This document shows, in pieces, positions 1-9,079 of a stretch of DNA of 24,344 nt. The position numbers and the translations under genes are program-made. How positions within the stretch are numbered: position 1 is the first letter of the stretch; each line of letters begins with the position of its first letter. Source of the DNA: Ichthyosporea sp. XGB-2017a. Taxonomy: Eukaryota; Opisthokonta; Ichthyosporea. The notes beneath the pieces were generated by a model. That model ran no database searches and was not told the origin of the DNA. It saw nothing but the letters and a program-made list of their open reading frames with translations. The DNA is taken from contig PDIM01010268.1 of assembly GCA_002811675.1 (NCBI GenBank), positions 93,227-117,570 on the forward strand. Reading direction: 5' to 3'.

Positions 1-200
1 TTTTTCTGCTTGGGTGTGTGATTTGATTGACAAAAAAAAAATTTCAAATTAGTTGAAACAAACAACTTTTTTCAATGGAAATTTTCAATACAAAAATACA
101 AAAAAAAATCCCTTAAACCAAATTGACCTTGTTAGGGTTACACACTAAGTCACTTTTTCAGTAGCGAGCCTTTTAGACGCCTAATACGACTATTTATATC

Positions 201-219
201 CACGTGGCGTGGTACATGT
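201..219. promoter_or_regulatory. CACGTGG-N4-GTACATGT composite, copy 1
   Basis: A G-box/E-box core (CACGTG, 201-206) is followed by GG and then by GTACATGT at 212-219. The same two blocks with the same 4-base gap occur at 23690-23708. CACGTG is the classic site of bHLH and some bZIP factors. Binding here is inferred only from the sequence. Confidence 0.25.
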
Positions 220-361
220 CCATAGCTAAGCAGCCTGGAGCAATTGTTGAATAAGGGTGTAACAAAATATAGATCCTAATAAATAGAAATAGAATCTCAG
301 ATTTGGCCACGCTATTTTTTTTTTTGTCTTTTTTTATTTTTTATTTTTTTTACTTTTTTTA

Positions 362-363
<2 letters not shown>

Positions 364-452
<89 letters not shown>
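364..452. repeat. T89 homopolymer tract
   Basis: An uninterrupted run of 89 T (A on the other strand), flanked by further T-rich sequence on both sides. It lies about 290 bases upstream of the bL28m start. Its true length in the genome may differ because such runs are copied and sequenced poorly. It could be a nucleosome-excluding promoter tract or the remnant of a poly(A) tail from a retrocopy. No retroelement body or target-site duplication is visible beside it. Confidence 0.9.
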
Positions 453-453
<1 letters not shown>

Positions 454-738
454 TTTGTTTTATTTGTTTCAATTTTTTGCTTTTTATTTTTGAGTTTATT
501 TTAAACTTTGATTTTTTGAAAAAAACAAAAACACAGGTAACAAAGGGATTGAGCTTCTTATCGTTTTGGGATTTATTTTTTATTTTGTGTCTTAAAACTC
601 AAATTTGATTATTTTAAAAGTTCCTCCTCAACAAAAAGTAAAAAATCCAAATCCAAATCGTCGAAAATCTATTTCACACCTCCGCCTCGTTTTGATTTAT
701 AATAATAATCCAATTCAAAAAAGAAAAAAATACGCATT

Positions 739-1164
739 ATGGGAGTTTTATCTAATCTTGTGAATCACATGGCGTACACGGTGTGCGGGGGCCGCAGCCC
801 TGCACCCCGCCAAACCTCCGGGCTGACTCCCAAACGATCCCTGAAGGGACTTTGGCATGGGAAGAAGATCCAATCCGGGCACCGTGTGTCCTTTTCCGAG
901 AGGAAACACCTTCGTAAATGGACTCCCAATGTGAAAAAGATGGATTTCCGAAGCGAGGTGTTTAATACAACCTTGACTGTTCCCGTTACAATGCACGCGC
1001 TCAAGTGTATCGAGCGGGCAGGGGGGCTGGACCAGTATGTGTACAACTCGCGAGTGGATGTGTTGGGGAAGGGGCTTGGGTGGGATCTCAGGAGCAGGAT
1101 GCGGGCCATGCTGAAGATGAAAAAGGAGGATGAGGAGTGGGAGAAGAATAATCCGATTAATTAA
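739..1164 (+). CDS. Mitochondrial large-subunit ribosomal protein bL28m
   Basis: A 141-residue basic protein of the bacterial-type L28 family, expected in the mitochondrial ribosome large subunit. Residues about 34-70 carry the family signature: SLKGLWHGKKIQSGH, then VSFSERKHLRKWTPNV. This corresponds to the G(K/R)..GH.VS...... ..RRW.PN pattern of L28. A second conserved block around residues 80-110 (LTVPVTMHALKCIERAGGLDQY) matches the mitochondrial form, where bacterial L28 has the LRVS...LR.IDK.G segment. The N-terminus has few acidic residues and several arginines and lysines, which suits mitochondrial import. The start has A at -3 and G at +4. The C-terminus is a charged KKEDEEWEKN tail. 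The length is near complete for a compact L28m and there is no intron. An AATAAA lies 247 bases past the stop. Confidence 0.9.
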   Translation: MGVLSNLVNHMAYTVCGGRSPAPRQTSGLTPKRSLKGLWHGKKIQSGHRVSFSERKHLRKWTPNVKKMDFRSEVFNTTLTVPVTMHALKCIERAGGLDQYVYNSRVDVLGKGLGWDLRSRMRAMLKMKKEDEEWEKNNPIN

Positions 1165-1294
1165 AAAGGGGGTATAACCTGGCAGAAGAGAGGGACAATG
1201 AGTGCTTTTTTGTTTTTTGGTTCGTGTATTTGTAGATGTTTTTATTCCTCCTCCTCCTCCTTAATTGTGTTCTTTGTTCTTTTCCTTTCCCTTC

Positions 1295-1300
<6 letters not shown>

Positions 1301-1329
<29 letters not shown>
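1301..1329. repeat. (TC)n microsatellite
   Basis: About 14.5 perfect TC dinucleotides in the presumed 3' untranslated region of bL28m. A short (CTC)n run precedes it at about 1248-1260. Confidence 0.9.
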
Positions 1330-1333
<4 letters not shown>

Positions 1334-1410
1334 CGTTGTGTCTATGTAATTTTCTATCTATTTAGATTTATTTTTATTTCTATTTTTTTGTTTTGTTTCC
1401 TGGTTTTAAA

Positions 1411-1416
1411 AATAAA
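1411..1416 (+). promoter_or_regulatory. AATAAA poly(A) signal (bL28m)
   Basis: An AATAAA hexamer 247 bases past the bL28m stop, in the expected orientation. It implies a 3' UTR of about 270 bases that includes the TC repeat. Confidence 0.45.
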
Positions 1417-2704
1417 AGCTACACCAAGGAAAAGAATTTGCTTTTTGCCTTTTTGTTCCATTTTAGGTTTTAACTCACGTCCACTTGGGTCACATTCATT
1501 GTGCTGTATGAGTATATGTAATGAACAGCTTCAACGCCCCTCTCCCACAATCCGTGTTTCCCAATTGATCTGGTGATACAATGGACCGGGTTATCATAAT
1601 CGCTTCGCTGGAGTTCATCTTTCACAAGTTCTTTCTGCTTTTTTTTGAGATTATTATGCACCGCAATAATCATCTTCGCGGCGCTCTTCTGTTATCATCT
1701 GCTAATCGACCCAGCCATGCAATGTGATTCCTTCACCTAAGAATGAAACTTGTGTACTATTATTAGTACTGCCAATTCGTGAAATATCGCCGTGGAAGAG
1801 TGCGAGTGTTATACTTTCTTCCCTTTGAGAATCGTTAACATCTTCAATGTGAACTTATAAAGACCTTATCCCTTGCTGGCTACGGCACTACAAAACGGTT
1901 GACAATCCATGTCCCTTTATGGGGCGCTTGAGCATTGACGTTTCCCTTCATCCATTACTTGTCTTTTCGAGCAAGTTGTGGTTCTTTCTTTTTCTTTCTT
2001 TTCTCTGCATATTTGAATACTAGAGTGCCCAAACACAGTGAAAAACGTAACTTCAGTACATCGCATAGTTGTTCAATCTTTATTTTAGTTACTGTGTATT
2101 GTTGAAGTATTTTGGCCCACCACTAAGTAAATGGCAAACATGAGCAAGTGTCAGGGTAAAGAAATAACGTGCTATGGTGGATTTGAGTTATGCAAAACTT
2201 AAGTTTTGTATGCCGTTGAGGACGAGAATCAAAGGTGATTTAACTATGAAGCTCGGTGCTTAGTCATTCCACCACAACTATGCAAGGTGTAAGAATTTAG
2301 CCATTCAAGGTTCTTCACGTTTTTTTTTTCTGCATTTTGTTTCAACTTCACACGAAATGTGCCCATGCGCAGCGGATCATTTTCATGAGGGTCACGCGAT
2401 TGCAGAGACTGGCCGCGGAATCAAGTACAACTCACTTTTTGCCAATTTATAATTTATCCACGAGCTGCCTCACGTCCGGCACGTCCTAGCCCCCAAACCT
2501 TGGCAAACCAACTACAGTAATTGATCCTTTGTCTGCTGCAATTACATGAGTAGTTTCACTGTTCACGATGAATGCAAATACATACATAAGACTTGTCGAA
2601 TGATATTCATCTGTACATGCATGTGGATCATCTAAATTCTGCCCTGCGGCCCGCGGGGTTGATCTGAATTTATAGATATGTACGTTGAAAAGCAGAACGA
2701 TTTC

Positions 2705-2710
2705 TTTATT
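2705..2710 (-). promoter_or_regulatory. AATAAA poly(A) signal (arrestin-like gene)
   Basis: TTTATT on the plus strand reads AATAAA on the minus strand. It lies about 72 bases past the stop of the arrestin-like gene. Confidence 0.45.
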
Positions 2711-2781
2711 TGTGTAGTAATTTAACACTTTAGCTGAGAATAATATATTTTTATAAAGAAGAGATGTCGATTGACATGAGT

Positions 2782-3783
2782 TTACATTGCTTGGTAATTG
2801 GTGGAGTTAGGGTTTCTTTGACTGACACGGCTGTTTGCTTGTCTTTTCCTTTGCAGCAAAGACTGCTCTGTCTTCTCATTGACCTCTTGTTGCTCAGTGT
2901 GCGCCAAGTACAGCCTCTGAACGAGCGAAAGCTCATTTCTGTCGCTGTCGCTGTTTGAAATGCCATGAGTGCATCTCGTCATATAACGGTTATGGTGACG
3001 ACGTTGACGACGATTGGACCACAGTTGGCGATGATACTGATGAAGGTTGGTATCTTTGTCTTTTTGTTCGGTTTTCGACTGTAGTTGCATGCTGAGTTCC
3101 TTAGAGGCATCTTCATGGGCAGCCATACAGAATTCTTTGATATATTCTGCTCCATAGAAGGAATACGGAGGAGGAGGGAGCATATATTCTTCTGAGGCAC
3201 TGCGTTTTACTTCTATGGAGGCAGTCTGTTCTTCTTCTTCAACCACTTTGAACTTCTTAATCAACTTGATGGCGTATCTGTTACTATTTGCCTCCTCATT
3301 ACCCGCACCATCCTTCTGATTGATAATGGCCTGGACGCTCCATCTGTTGCTCTTGTCCTTCAAATGCTCCGGTAAATAGAACAGGAATGGAAAAGAAAAA
3401 TCAGACAAGGACTTTTTGTTTTCTCCATCCCCCCTTTCCCCCATTATTACCTCACTGTTCATCACAGGCAAGAACAGCTCCACTGGAGACCGCTGACTCT
3501 TGCTATACAACACAAGATTGTCTTTTCCCCCACCCACCGATGCTTTCTTCCCCGACCCAGTAGACTTCTTTTTGGCCCCAGCTTTACCCTCACACACATG
3601 CTCACATTGGCAGATGATGGTAATGTTGTTGATCTTATTAGGGAGATGGTCCCATAGTGTCAACATAAAGGCCCCCTCTATAGTCCCACCCAGCGCTATT
3701 GACTTGCTGTTGAATATTTTAATGGAGGCACTTTCCATTTCAGGATATGGAAGCTTCATTATTCTTTTTTCTTTCCCTTTCAA
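2782..3783 (-). CDS. Arrestin-N-like protein with PPxY motif, no arrestin-C half
   Basis: A 333-residue hypothetical protein. Residues about 18-190 look like an alpha-arrestin N-terminal beta-sandwich. A first strand (SASIKIFNSKSIALGGTIEG) has the family's lipid-exposed strand followed by G-x-x-x-x-G. A strand with NNITIICQCEHVC follows, then the characteristic F-P-F-x-F-x-L-P block at 131-138, then a WSVQAII strand. Low-complexity basic and acidic insertions (KAGAKKKSTGSGKK, ERGDGENKK) separate strands. After the domain comes PPPPY at 203-207, a PPxY motif of the type alpha-arrestins use to recruit Nedd4/Rsp5 WW-domain ubiquitin ligases. The last 120 residues are Q/R/K-rich with no arrestin-C domain, so the protein is short for the family. 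Codon 9 is an alternative start. The role as a trafficking or ubiquitin adaptor is inferred, and the fold call is moderate because sequence identity in arrestins is low. Confidence 0.6.
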   Translation of the reverse strand: MKGKEKRIMKLPYPEMESASIKIFNSKSIALGGTIEGAFMLTLWDHLPNKINNITIICQCEHVCEGKAGAKKKSTGSGKKASVGGGKDNLVLYSKSQRSPVELFLPVMNSEVIMGERGDGENKKSLSDFSFPFLFYLPEHLKDKSNRWSVQAIINQKDGAGNEEANSNRYAIKLIKKFKVVEEEEQTASIEVKRSASEEYMLPPPPYSFYGAEYIKEFCMAAHEDASKELSMQLQSKTEQKDKDTNLHQYHRQLWSNRRQRRHHNRYMTRCTHGISNSDSDRNELSLVQRLYLAHTEQQEVNEKTEQSLLQRKRQANSRVSQRNPNSTNYQAM

Positions 3784-4604
3784 CTGATCCCTTTACTGTT
3801 TACAAACGCAGGCACTTATAATCTCTTTAAAAGTTTATGATCCACAAACAAAATGAAGCTAATCAATTCTATTTGTACACAACAAAAGCAAAAAAAAAAA
3901 ATAAGAAGAACACTACCATTAGACGAAACTGAATTTATATCTCGACGACAAAGAAGCTGTAAGACCTCACCATTGATAAATGAAGCAATAGCTGCAATTA
4001 TTTACATAGCTTAGCTAGGCTTTAGCTGCTTCAAGACCCTGATGTAACGTAACCTTGCGTAAGTTAAAGTTATGGGCTCATCACTTTTCAATTACATGAG
4101 TACTTAATACTTATAATAAGCAGCTAAGTGAAAATATTTACAATGCATGTACTACATTTGTGAACCAAAAATACATTCCTTGAAGAGAGACCATCCCCTT
4201 TTGAGTTGTTCAGGTGAGTCTTGTGTGTACTTGATGCCTTTTGTCGATGATTAAGCGAGAGTTTAAGCACTTGGTCACTCTAAAAACATAATTTTGAGTT
4301 CTCTAGCATTTGATTGGTTCCTCTTTTCTTAAAATAAAATATACCTTAAAAGGTTACTATTTTTCCGTAAAAGGGAATTATTTGGATTTTTATAGTAAGA
4401 AAGGTTGAGCTTAAATTTGAAATCCATATCATCGCGGAGACATATCTGATATATATCATATAAGGTTGCTCCCAAACAAGGAAAAGGTCCTCTTTTTGGA
4501 CCATTTATCAGTGCATGGATTGGTAAAGGAGCGGAGTATTGTTCATCTTTACGTACACAATGTACATGTGTGTTGTTTGGAGGAAGTGCCAAGTGGAAAA
4601 ACTT

Positions 4605-4623
4605 ATGATCGTGATACGATCAT
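4605..4623. repeat. Small perfect inverted repeat
   Basis: Arms ATGATCG and CGATCAT with a TGATA loop: a 7-bp stem and 5-base loop. It sits eight bases before the 34-base tandem duplication. Confidence 0.6.
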
Positions 4624-4630
4624 GATGCAA

Positions 4631-4699
4631 GTTTTGAAATGAACTTTATCTAAGGACTTGATCTGTTTTGAAATGAACTTTATCTAAGGACTTGATCTG
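4631..4699. repeat. Perfect 34-bp tandem duplication
   Basis: Two identical 34-base units (4631-4664 and 4665-4698) run head to tail, and the next base also matches. There are no mismatches, which points to a recent local duplication. It is noncoding. Confidence 0.95.
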
Positions 4700-5345
4700 G
4701 CTTTGTGTTTTCTCCCCAGTACTGCCTTTTTTTCGCGACCATGCATGCATGCAAAATGTAGAATTCAGCTTAGGTACGTACGGTACTCATGATTCATGAA
4801 TCTGGGACAGGCCTCGTTACATAGTACAGTACTACAGTAAACGGTGTAACTCCACTTGCATAGTTTTTGGCACAATATATGATATACATGCTTTTTCAAT
4901 GAAATTCTCTTCCTGGCTTTGCACTGTACATGCGAGGCTTCTAGTGTTTCTAGTTTATTCATTCAATAAGTGTGATATATATAATATACTTGACACAAAG
5001 TACAGGGATTTTCACCTTTTAAGTACAATGCGTTTGGTTAGAAACACAGATGCTACTAGAGTGGGGAATATAAACACCTTTTTTTTTCTTTTTTTCGTCC
5101 ACAATTGTGGACCCGCTTATTCTTTTATAATCCTAGTGCTCTTTTTACGGTGAGATGAGTCACATCTCTGTTCCCCGAAAGTCATTTTCACGATTGCCGC
5201 ATTCCATTCCGTTCAGCTCTTTCTATTTCCATACTTGGCTGCATTCTGGGTATTGGGGCTGTTTTGACCTAGTGGAGAGAATAAGACCTTTTAATAGTCG
5301 CTTTATTGCCCTCTTGATATAGGTCTTAAAGAATGACAGCGTGTT

Positions 5346-5362
5346 TGTGTGTGTGTGTGTGT
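5346..5362. repeat. (TG)n microsatellite
   Basis: A short TG dinucleotide run in the spacer upstream of the SMYD gene. Confidence 0.8.
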
Positions 5363-5847
5363 GATAAGTGTGCGGCAAAGGAGGGGGGATGCAAGTAAAC
5401 ATCTTCAATGTTTAAAAAATCACCGCAGCCTCTTCCACTGCAAACACTTGCTTCTCTGACAATGTTACAGTTTCGTTATATGTAAAGCATTCAAAGGGCT
5501 TAAAATAAACGGAAAGGCGCCATGAAGTAACCATACAGCTTTCAAATAGATCAAAACTAAGTAAGCGTCTATATAGTTTTCACATTATGGGGCAAGGATA
5601 GTGCATCTTGCCGTGTCATCTCACTTCTAGAAGTTATCAATACCCATCACTTCACTAACAACGCCAAATTATAAACTCCCTCTTGCTGTGCTTCTGCTTT
5701 TGGGGAGACGACACCAAACCAAAATGTGTCTCTCTCTTTCTCTCTCTTGACAGGGCATCCAGAGTGAAAGCATTATAAAGCTGAAAACTGAAATAAATCA
5801 ATAGCCTAGCAGTGAAATTAACAGTATCTCTCGGTACCTTACACTTC

Positions 5848-5853
5848 CACGTG
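5848..5853. promoter_or_regulatory. CACGTG site 297 bases upstream of the SMYD start
   Basis: A palindromic G-box/E-box core, one of several at a similar distance from plus-strand starts in this window (see 17993 and 20155). Function is inferred only. Confidence 0.2.
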
Positions 5854-6144
5854 ATTAATGCGGGCTCCTCGTAATTTCATACAATTTTTAATTTTGCGTG
5901 GAACATTTTTATTATTTCTTTTTTTATTATGGGAAAATCCATACAAACTTACTAAGTTCATAAAAATAATGGGAAAGAAAAAGAAAAAAGAAAGAAAATT
6001 AAAACCAAACTGAAAAAAAAAAGAAAGGATTCGTCCAAATCCCAACAACCAAGGAAAAGGATTGAGTGGCTGCTTGGTTAGTTTATAGTTTATCTTTCTC
6101 CTCTGTTGTTTTGTGTGTTGTTTTTTTGTGGGAATCAAAAAGCA

Positions 6145-8901
6145 ATGCCGGGGACGAGCATGGTGGAGTGTGGCGAGGGCCGGGTAGTGAGCAGGGAGAT
6201 ATTCCGTGTGGTCGGCGAGTCTTTGTGTGTGAGGGCGGTGTATGGTGGTGATTGCCCGGATACAGATAAAGACAAGGATAAAGGAGTGGGGGTGTTTGTA
6301 GAGAAAAAAGAAGGGTTTGAGAAGGGGGATGTGCTGTTCACAGACTCTCCATTGCTCACCCTGTTGGATTCCGCCTCGTTGCCCCCTGCACAAGCGCCTC
6401 CTTCCCCTGAGGTGTGCTCGCATTGTCTGTGTAGATCCTCCTCGTTGTTCCCTTGCCCACAGCAGTGCGGCGTGGCTATGTTCTGTAGCCGCCATTGCAT
6501 GTCGGTGAGCAGTCGCGGATCTGTGCCCCGCGCGAAGAAGATATCCTCGCTGGCGCCCGCCTCTGCGAGCGGGAAAGACAAAGGGGAGCAATGGGTGATG
6601 AGGGAGGAGTTTGTACCGCTGTGTGAGAGTACGAACCATACAGAGGTGGAGTGTCTGGCTTTGATGATTCTTCGCAATCCGTCAGAGGCCAAGGAGGTAC
6701 TGAACCCGAGTGACTGGCCTTTGGTGGATCAGGTGTGTCGTGCTGATGCGGTTATGCGTGGCCATATCCACGCCATTGTGCATGTGGTGGGGCGGGAGCT
6801 TGAAGAGGAGGAGCAGCAGGAAATGATGGTTGGTAGACGTGCAAAAGGGAAGAAAGGGACTCATATAAACACAAATGTGTTTAAGGAGCTTTTTTCGTCT
6901 CTATCGTATCCAGTGGCCAGACAGAACAAACAGCAGGTGATGGAGATTTTGTCTGCAAGTAAATTGGCCTTTGATTTGTTGAATGTTATTCCAAAATTTA
7001 CCAATCGTCTAATGGATGAGTTGGAGCAACTGGTCAATGATCCAAAAGCCAAAGCTGATTCTGTGACTGCGGCTAAACAGGTGCGGGGAAAATACATGAA
7101 ACACTTTTCTGCCATTCTTCAGAGAATCCAAAGTAATGCTTTTACAGCCACGATTACCTCTGGGAGTGTGTCTGGATCCCGTCTATTTGGGAATGGTGAT
7201 GAACACCAGCAAGGAGGGGTGGCTATTTACCCCGCTATTGCGATGTTAAATCATGATTGTACGCCCAACGCCACTGTAGTGGACGATTATATCACTGTAC
7301 AAACAAATTCTGTAGCCCCAGCCAAGCATCGAGTTAGACGTGTGCAGGCATTGAGGAAAATCAATCACGGTGAGGAGGTTTGCATTTCTTACGTGCAAGG
7401 AGTGGTGAGTGTACAGGAAAGGCAATCGCGTCTTATGGAGTCTTTCGGGTTTAGATGCGCGTGCAGCCGATGTCAGAGGGAACTTTGCGATTTGGAAGTG
7501 GAGGGGACAACTTGTAAAGAAATGGCCGAGAAAAAGCAAAATGTTTTAAAAAAGGTGACCATTGCGGCGAAAGCGCATCCCTCCAGGTCACTTGAAACGC
7601 GTGGTCTGAAAGATGGATCGTTTATGAGCTGTACTTTGCGTGATTTACGGGTGCTTAACTATATCGGACACGCTTTGCGCAGTGGAGAGATTGGTCTTGG
7701 GGATGCAGGGTGGTCTGGGGCATTGACGAGTACCTCTGGTGACGACATGGAAAATAATGGAATCCCCCATGTTGGCAGTGGGTCATGCTGGGCGCGAATC
7801 CTCCGTATGTGTGTCCGTGAGCGATTGCATCGTGAAAGCCTCATTGTTTCACTTTGTGGTGCAATGGCTGAGACAAAATGGGCCACCTCCCAGGGTCTTT
7901 TGGAGGATGGCGGTGTGCTGGTGTATTTGATGGAGGCTGCAAGGGCGGCATTTGCCATGACTATGATGGCATCCCCAAATGTTGACAACTGTAAAGGAAG
8001 CCCAATTGTGGATGATATGGCGGGGATGTTTGGTCGTCGCAGAAGCACCTATGGAATTGCCCATCAGAAGGATAAGCGACGCCGTTGTGGGGATTTTGAG
8101 CTGGAGCCGTGGTGGACTATGCCCCTAGATACCGAGATGCATGCGAAGCAAAGTATTACTGTTGTGCGCAATCCACAATGGTATGAGGCAATGGTCTCCT
8201 ACATCCGTGAGAATGTTTCTAAACACCTGCAAGGAAGCGCATGTATTGAGCAAAATGCGCGTGCGGAGCTTGTCGAAGATGGTGATGCTTTCATGGGTGA
8301 AATGTTTCCTGAAATGCCTCAACCAGCAGCGTCCGCTGAACAAGAAGGGGCGATGTGTGTGGAGGATGAGGCACGTATGCGAATGTTCTATGCGCAACTG
8401 TGTACGACACTGGTTGAGATTGTACTTGAGTATCTTACTGTGATGTACCAAGATTCCATGAAGATATATCAAAATCTTTCAGAGAGTGGGCAATGGCAGC
8501 CCCTACCACCTGCCATGTTATACGAAATAGCCGAGATGCATCACATACAAAAGTGGGCCGGACTTGTGAGGGGGGCAGGAGAAAACGGGTGTGATGAGGT
8601 GGCAGAGAGATACCAAGCAGGGCAGCGTGAGCGACGGGAGCAGGTTGTGGATATGCAACTTCACAACGGCGGAGTGTATGCACGACTGGTAAATATTGTG
8701 ATTAACACTACAGCCAGTGTGCTGGTGGCTGAAGGGCAACACCAAAAGTACCAGAGTGCGATGCAGACCACCCGGGAATGGAGACGAAAGGTCCCCGCGG
8801 CTGTGGATCTTTTGGGAGGATTGAGTGAAACTTTGCTGGCTGTGCTAATCCCACTATCCTCGCGTGGGGAGGAGGAGTGGACCGGACTGGCTATCCTGTG
8901 A
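6145..8901 (+). CDS. Large SET and MYND domain (SMYD-type) protein, probable protein lysine methyltransferase
   Basis: 918 residues from the ATG at 6145, which has G at -3 and is followed by MPGTSM. An in-frame ATG 13 codons earlier adds a segment that looks like translated leader. A SET N-terminal strand pair lies at about 47-75 (GVGVFVEKKEGFEKGD). A split MYND zinc finger follows: C91-x2-C94, C104, C108, C114-x3-C118, with the last pair likely in NHTEVEC after a 40-residue insertion. The SET core has N369-H-D-C-T-P-N375, the SAM/knot motif usually written NHSCxPN, then GEEVCISY with Y416 as catalytic-type tyrosine. The post-SET zinc triplet is C438-A-C440-S-R-C443. About 475 further residues follow with no domain I recognise, so it is nearly twice the usual SMYD length of 430-490. 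It likely uses SAM to methylate lysine on histones or other proteins. It is tail-to-tail with the peptide synthetase, with 178 bases between stops. Confidence 0.88.
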   Translation: MPGTSMVECGEGRVVSREIFRVVGESLCVRAVYGGDCPDTDKDKDKGVGVFVEKKEGFEKGDVLFTDSPLLTLLDSASLPPAQAPPSPEVCSHCLCRSSSLFPCPQQCGVAMFCSRHCMSVSSRGSVPRAKKISSLAPASASGKDKGEQWVMREEFVPLCESTNHTEVECLALMILRNPSEAKEVLNPSDWPLVDQVCRADAVMRGHIHAIVHVVGRELEEEEQQEMMVGRRAKGKKGTHINTNVFKELFSSLSYPVARQNKQQVMEILSASKLAFDLLNVIPKFTNRLMDELEQLVNDPKAKADSVTAAKQVRGKYMKHFSAILQRIQSNAFTATITSGSVSGSRLFGNGDEHQQGGVAIYPAIAMLNHDCTPNATVVDDYITVQTNSVAPAKHRVRRVQALRKINHGEEVCISYVQGVVSVQERQSRLMESFGFRCACSRCQRELCDLEVEGTTCKEMAEKKQNVLKKVTIAAKAHPSRSLETRGLKDGSFMSCTLRDLRVLNYIGHALRSGEIGLGDAGWSGALTSTSGDDMENNGIPHVGSGSCWARILRMCVRERLHRESLIVSLCGAMAETKWATSQGLLEDGGVLVYLMEAARAAFAMTMMASPNVDNCKGSPIVDDMAGMFGRRRSTYGIAHQKDKRRRCGDFELEPWWTMPLDTEMHAKQSITVVRNPQWYEAMVSYIRENVSKHLQGSACIEQNARAELVEDGDAFMGEMFPEMPQPAASAEQEGAMCVEDEARMRMFYAQLCTTLVEIVLEYLTVMYQDSMKIYQNLSESGQWQPLPPAMLYEIAEMHHIQKWAGLVRGAGENGCDEVAERYQAGQRERREQVVDMQLHNGGVYARLVNIVINTTASVLVAEGQHQKYQSAMQTTREWRRKVPAAVDLLGGLSETLLAVLIPLSSRGEEEWTGLAIL

Positions 8902-8941
8902 GTAATACGCACAACAAAGAGGGAAGAGGAAGGCCATTTGC

Positions 8942-8947
8942 AATAAA
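8942..8947 (+). promoter_or_regulatory. AATAAA poly(A) signal (SMYD gene)
   Basis: AATAAA 40 bases past the SMYD stop. It lies within the 178-base convergent spacer and faces the synthetase signal at 9045-9050. Confidence 0.6.
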
Positions 8948-9044
8948 TGACATCCGACATCGCTACACTTCAAGTGTGCACATAAACTGAGAGAGCCATC
9001 ATAACATTCGTTGATTCTTGGATTATGTTTTTTCCTCCCTTTCC

Positions 9045-9050
9045 TTTATT
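9045..9050 (-). promoter_or_regulatory. AATAAA poly(A) signal (peptide synthetase)
   Basis: TTTATT on the plus strand, AATAAA on the minus strand, 30 bases past the synthetase stop. Confidence 0.6.
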
Positions 9051-9079
9051 ATTTTGATTCAGTAAATTACTAAATTACG

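Larger units (their letters stand above)
1..738. other. Spacer upstream of the bL28m gene
   Basis: AT-rich DNA with no supported gene. It holds many short A and T runs, an 89-base T tract (separate entry) and a CACGTG/GTACATGT composite near 201-219 (separate entry). The last 100 bases before the bL28m start are A-rich and would include its 5' leader. No TATA box or initiator stands out. The only open frame here is a phenylalanine-rich reading of the T tract, which I do not treat as a gene. Confidence 0.6.
1165..2781. other. Gene-free spacer between convergent genes
   Basis: This 1.6 kb separates the 3' ends of bL28m (+) and the arrestin-like gene (-). It contains a TC microsatellite, a bL28m poly(A) signal, a minus-strand poly(A) signal for the arrestin-like gene and a perfect 10-base palindrome ACATGCATGT at 2615-2624. 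I checked it for tRNA B-boxes and for recognisable snRNA or 5S signatures and saw none. The short open frames here are fragmentary and show no domain. Confidence 0.55.
3784..6144. other. Head-to-head spacer between arrestin-like and SMYD genes
   Basis: A 2.36 kb gene-free region upstream of two divergent genes, so it should hold both promoters. Visible structure includes a small hairpin (4605-4623), a perfect 34-base tandem duplication (4631-4699), an (ATGC)n stretch near 4742-4752, a GT microsatellite (about 5346-5362) and a CT-rich tract near 5727-5750. There is also a CACGTG at 5848-5853 and A-rich sequence (about 5925-6030) before the SMYD start. GTACATG or its complement occurs at 4146, 4562 and 4926. 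No tRNA or known small RNA was recognised. Confidence 0.5.

Noticed and set aside
303-608. Phenylalanine-rich open frame
   Set aside because: It is a reading of the T tract, with no codon structure or domain.
765-1109. Minus-strand frame opposite bL28m
   Set aside because: A shadow of a well-supported ribosomal protein gene.
5725-5755. CT-rich tract ending in a CAG that resembles a 3' splice site
   Set aside because: No donor or coding exon can be matched to it and the neighbouring genes are complete without it.
5839-6692. Long minus-strand frames opposite the start of the SMYD gene
   Set aside because: They are antisense to a gene with clear MYND and SET motifs, and their own sequence is low in complexity with no domain.
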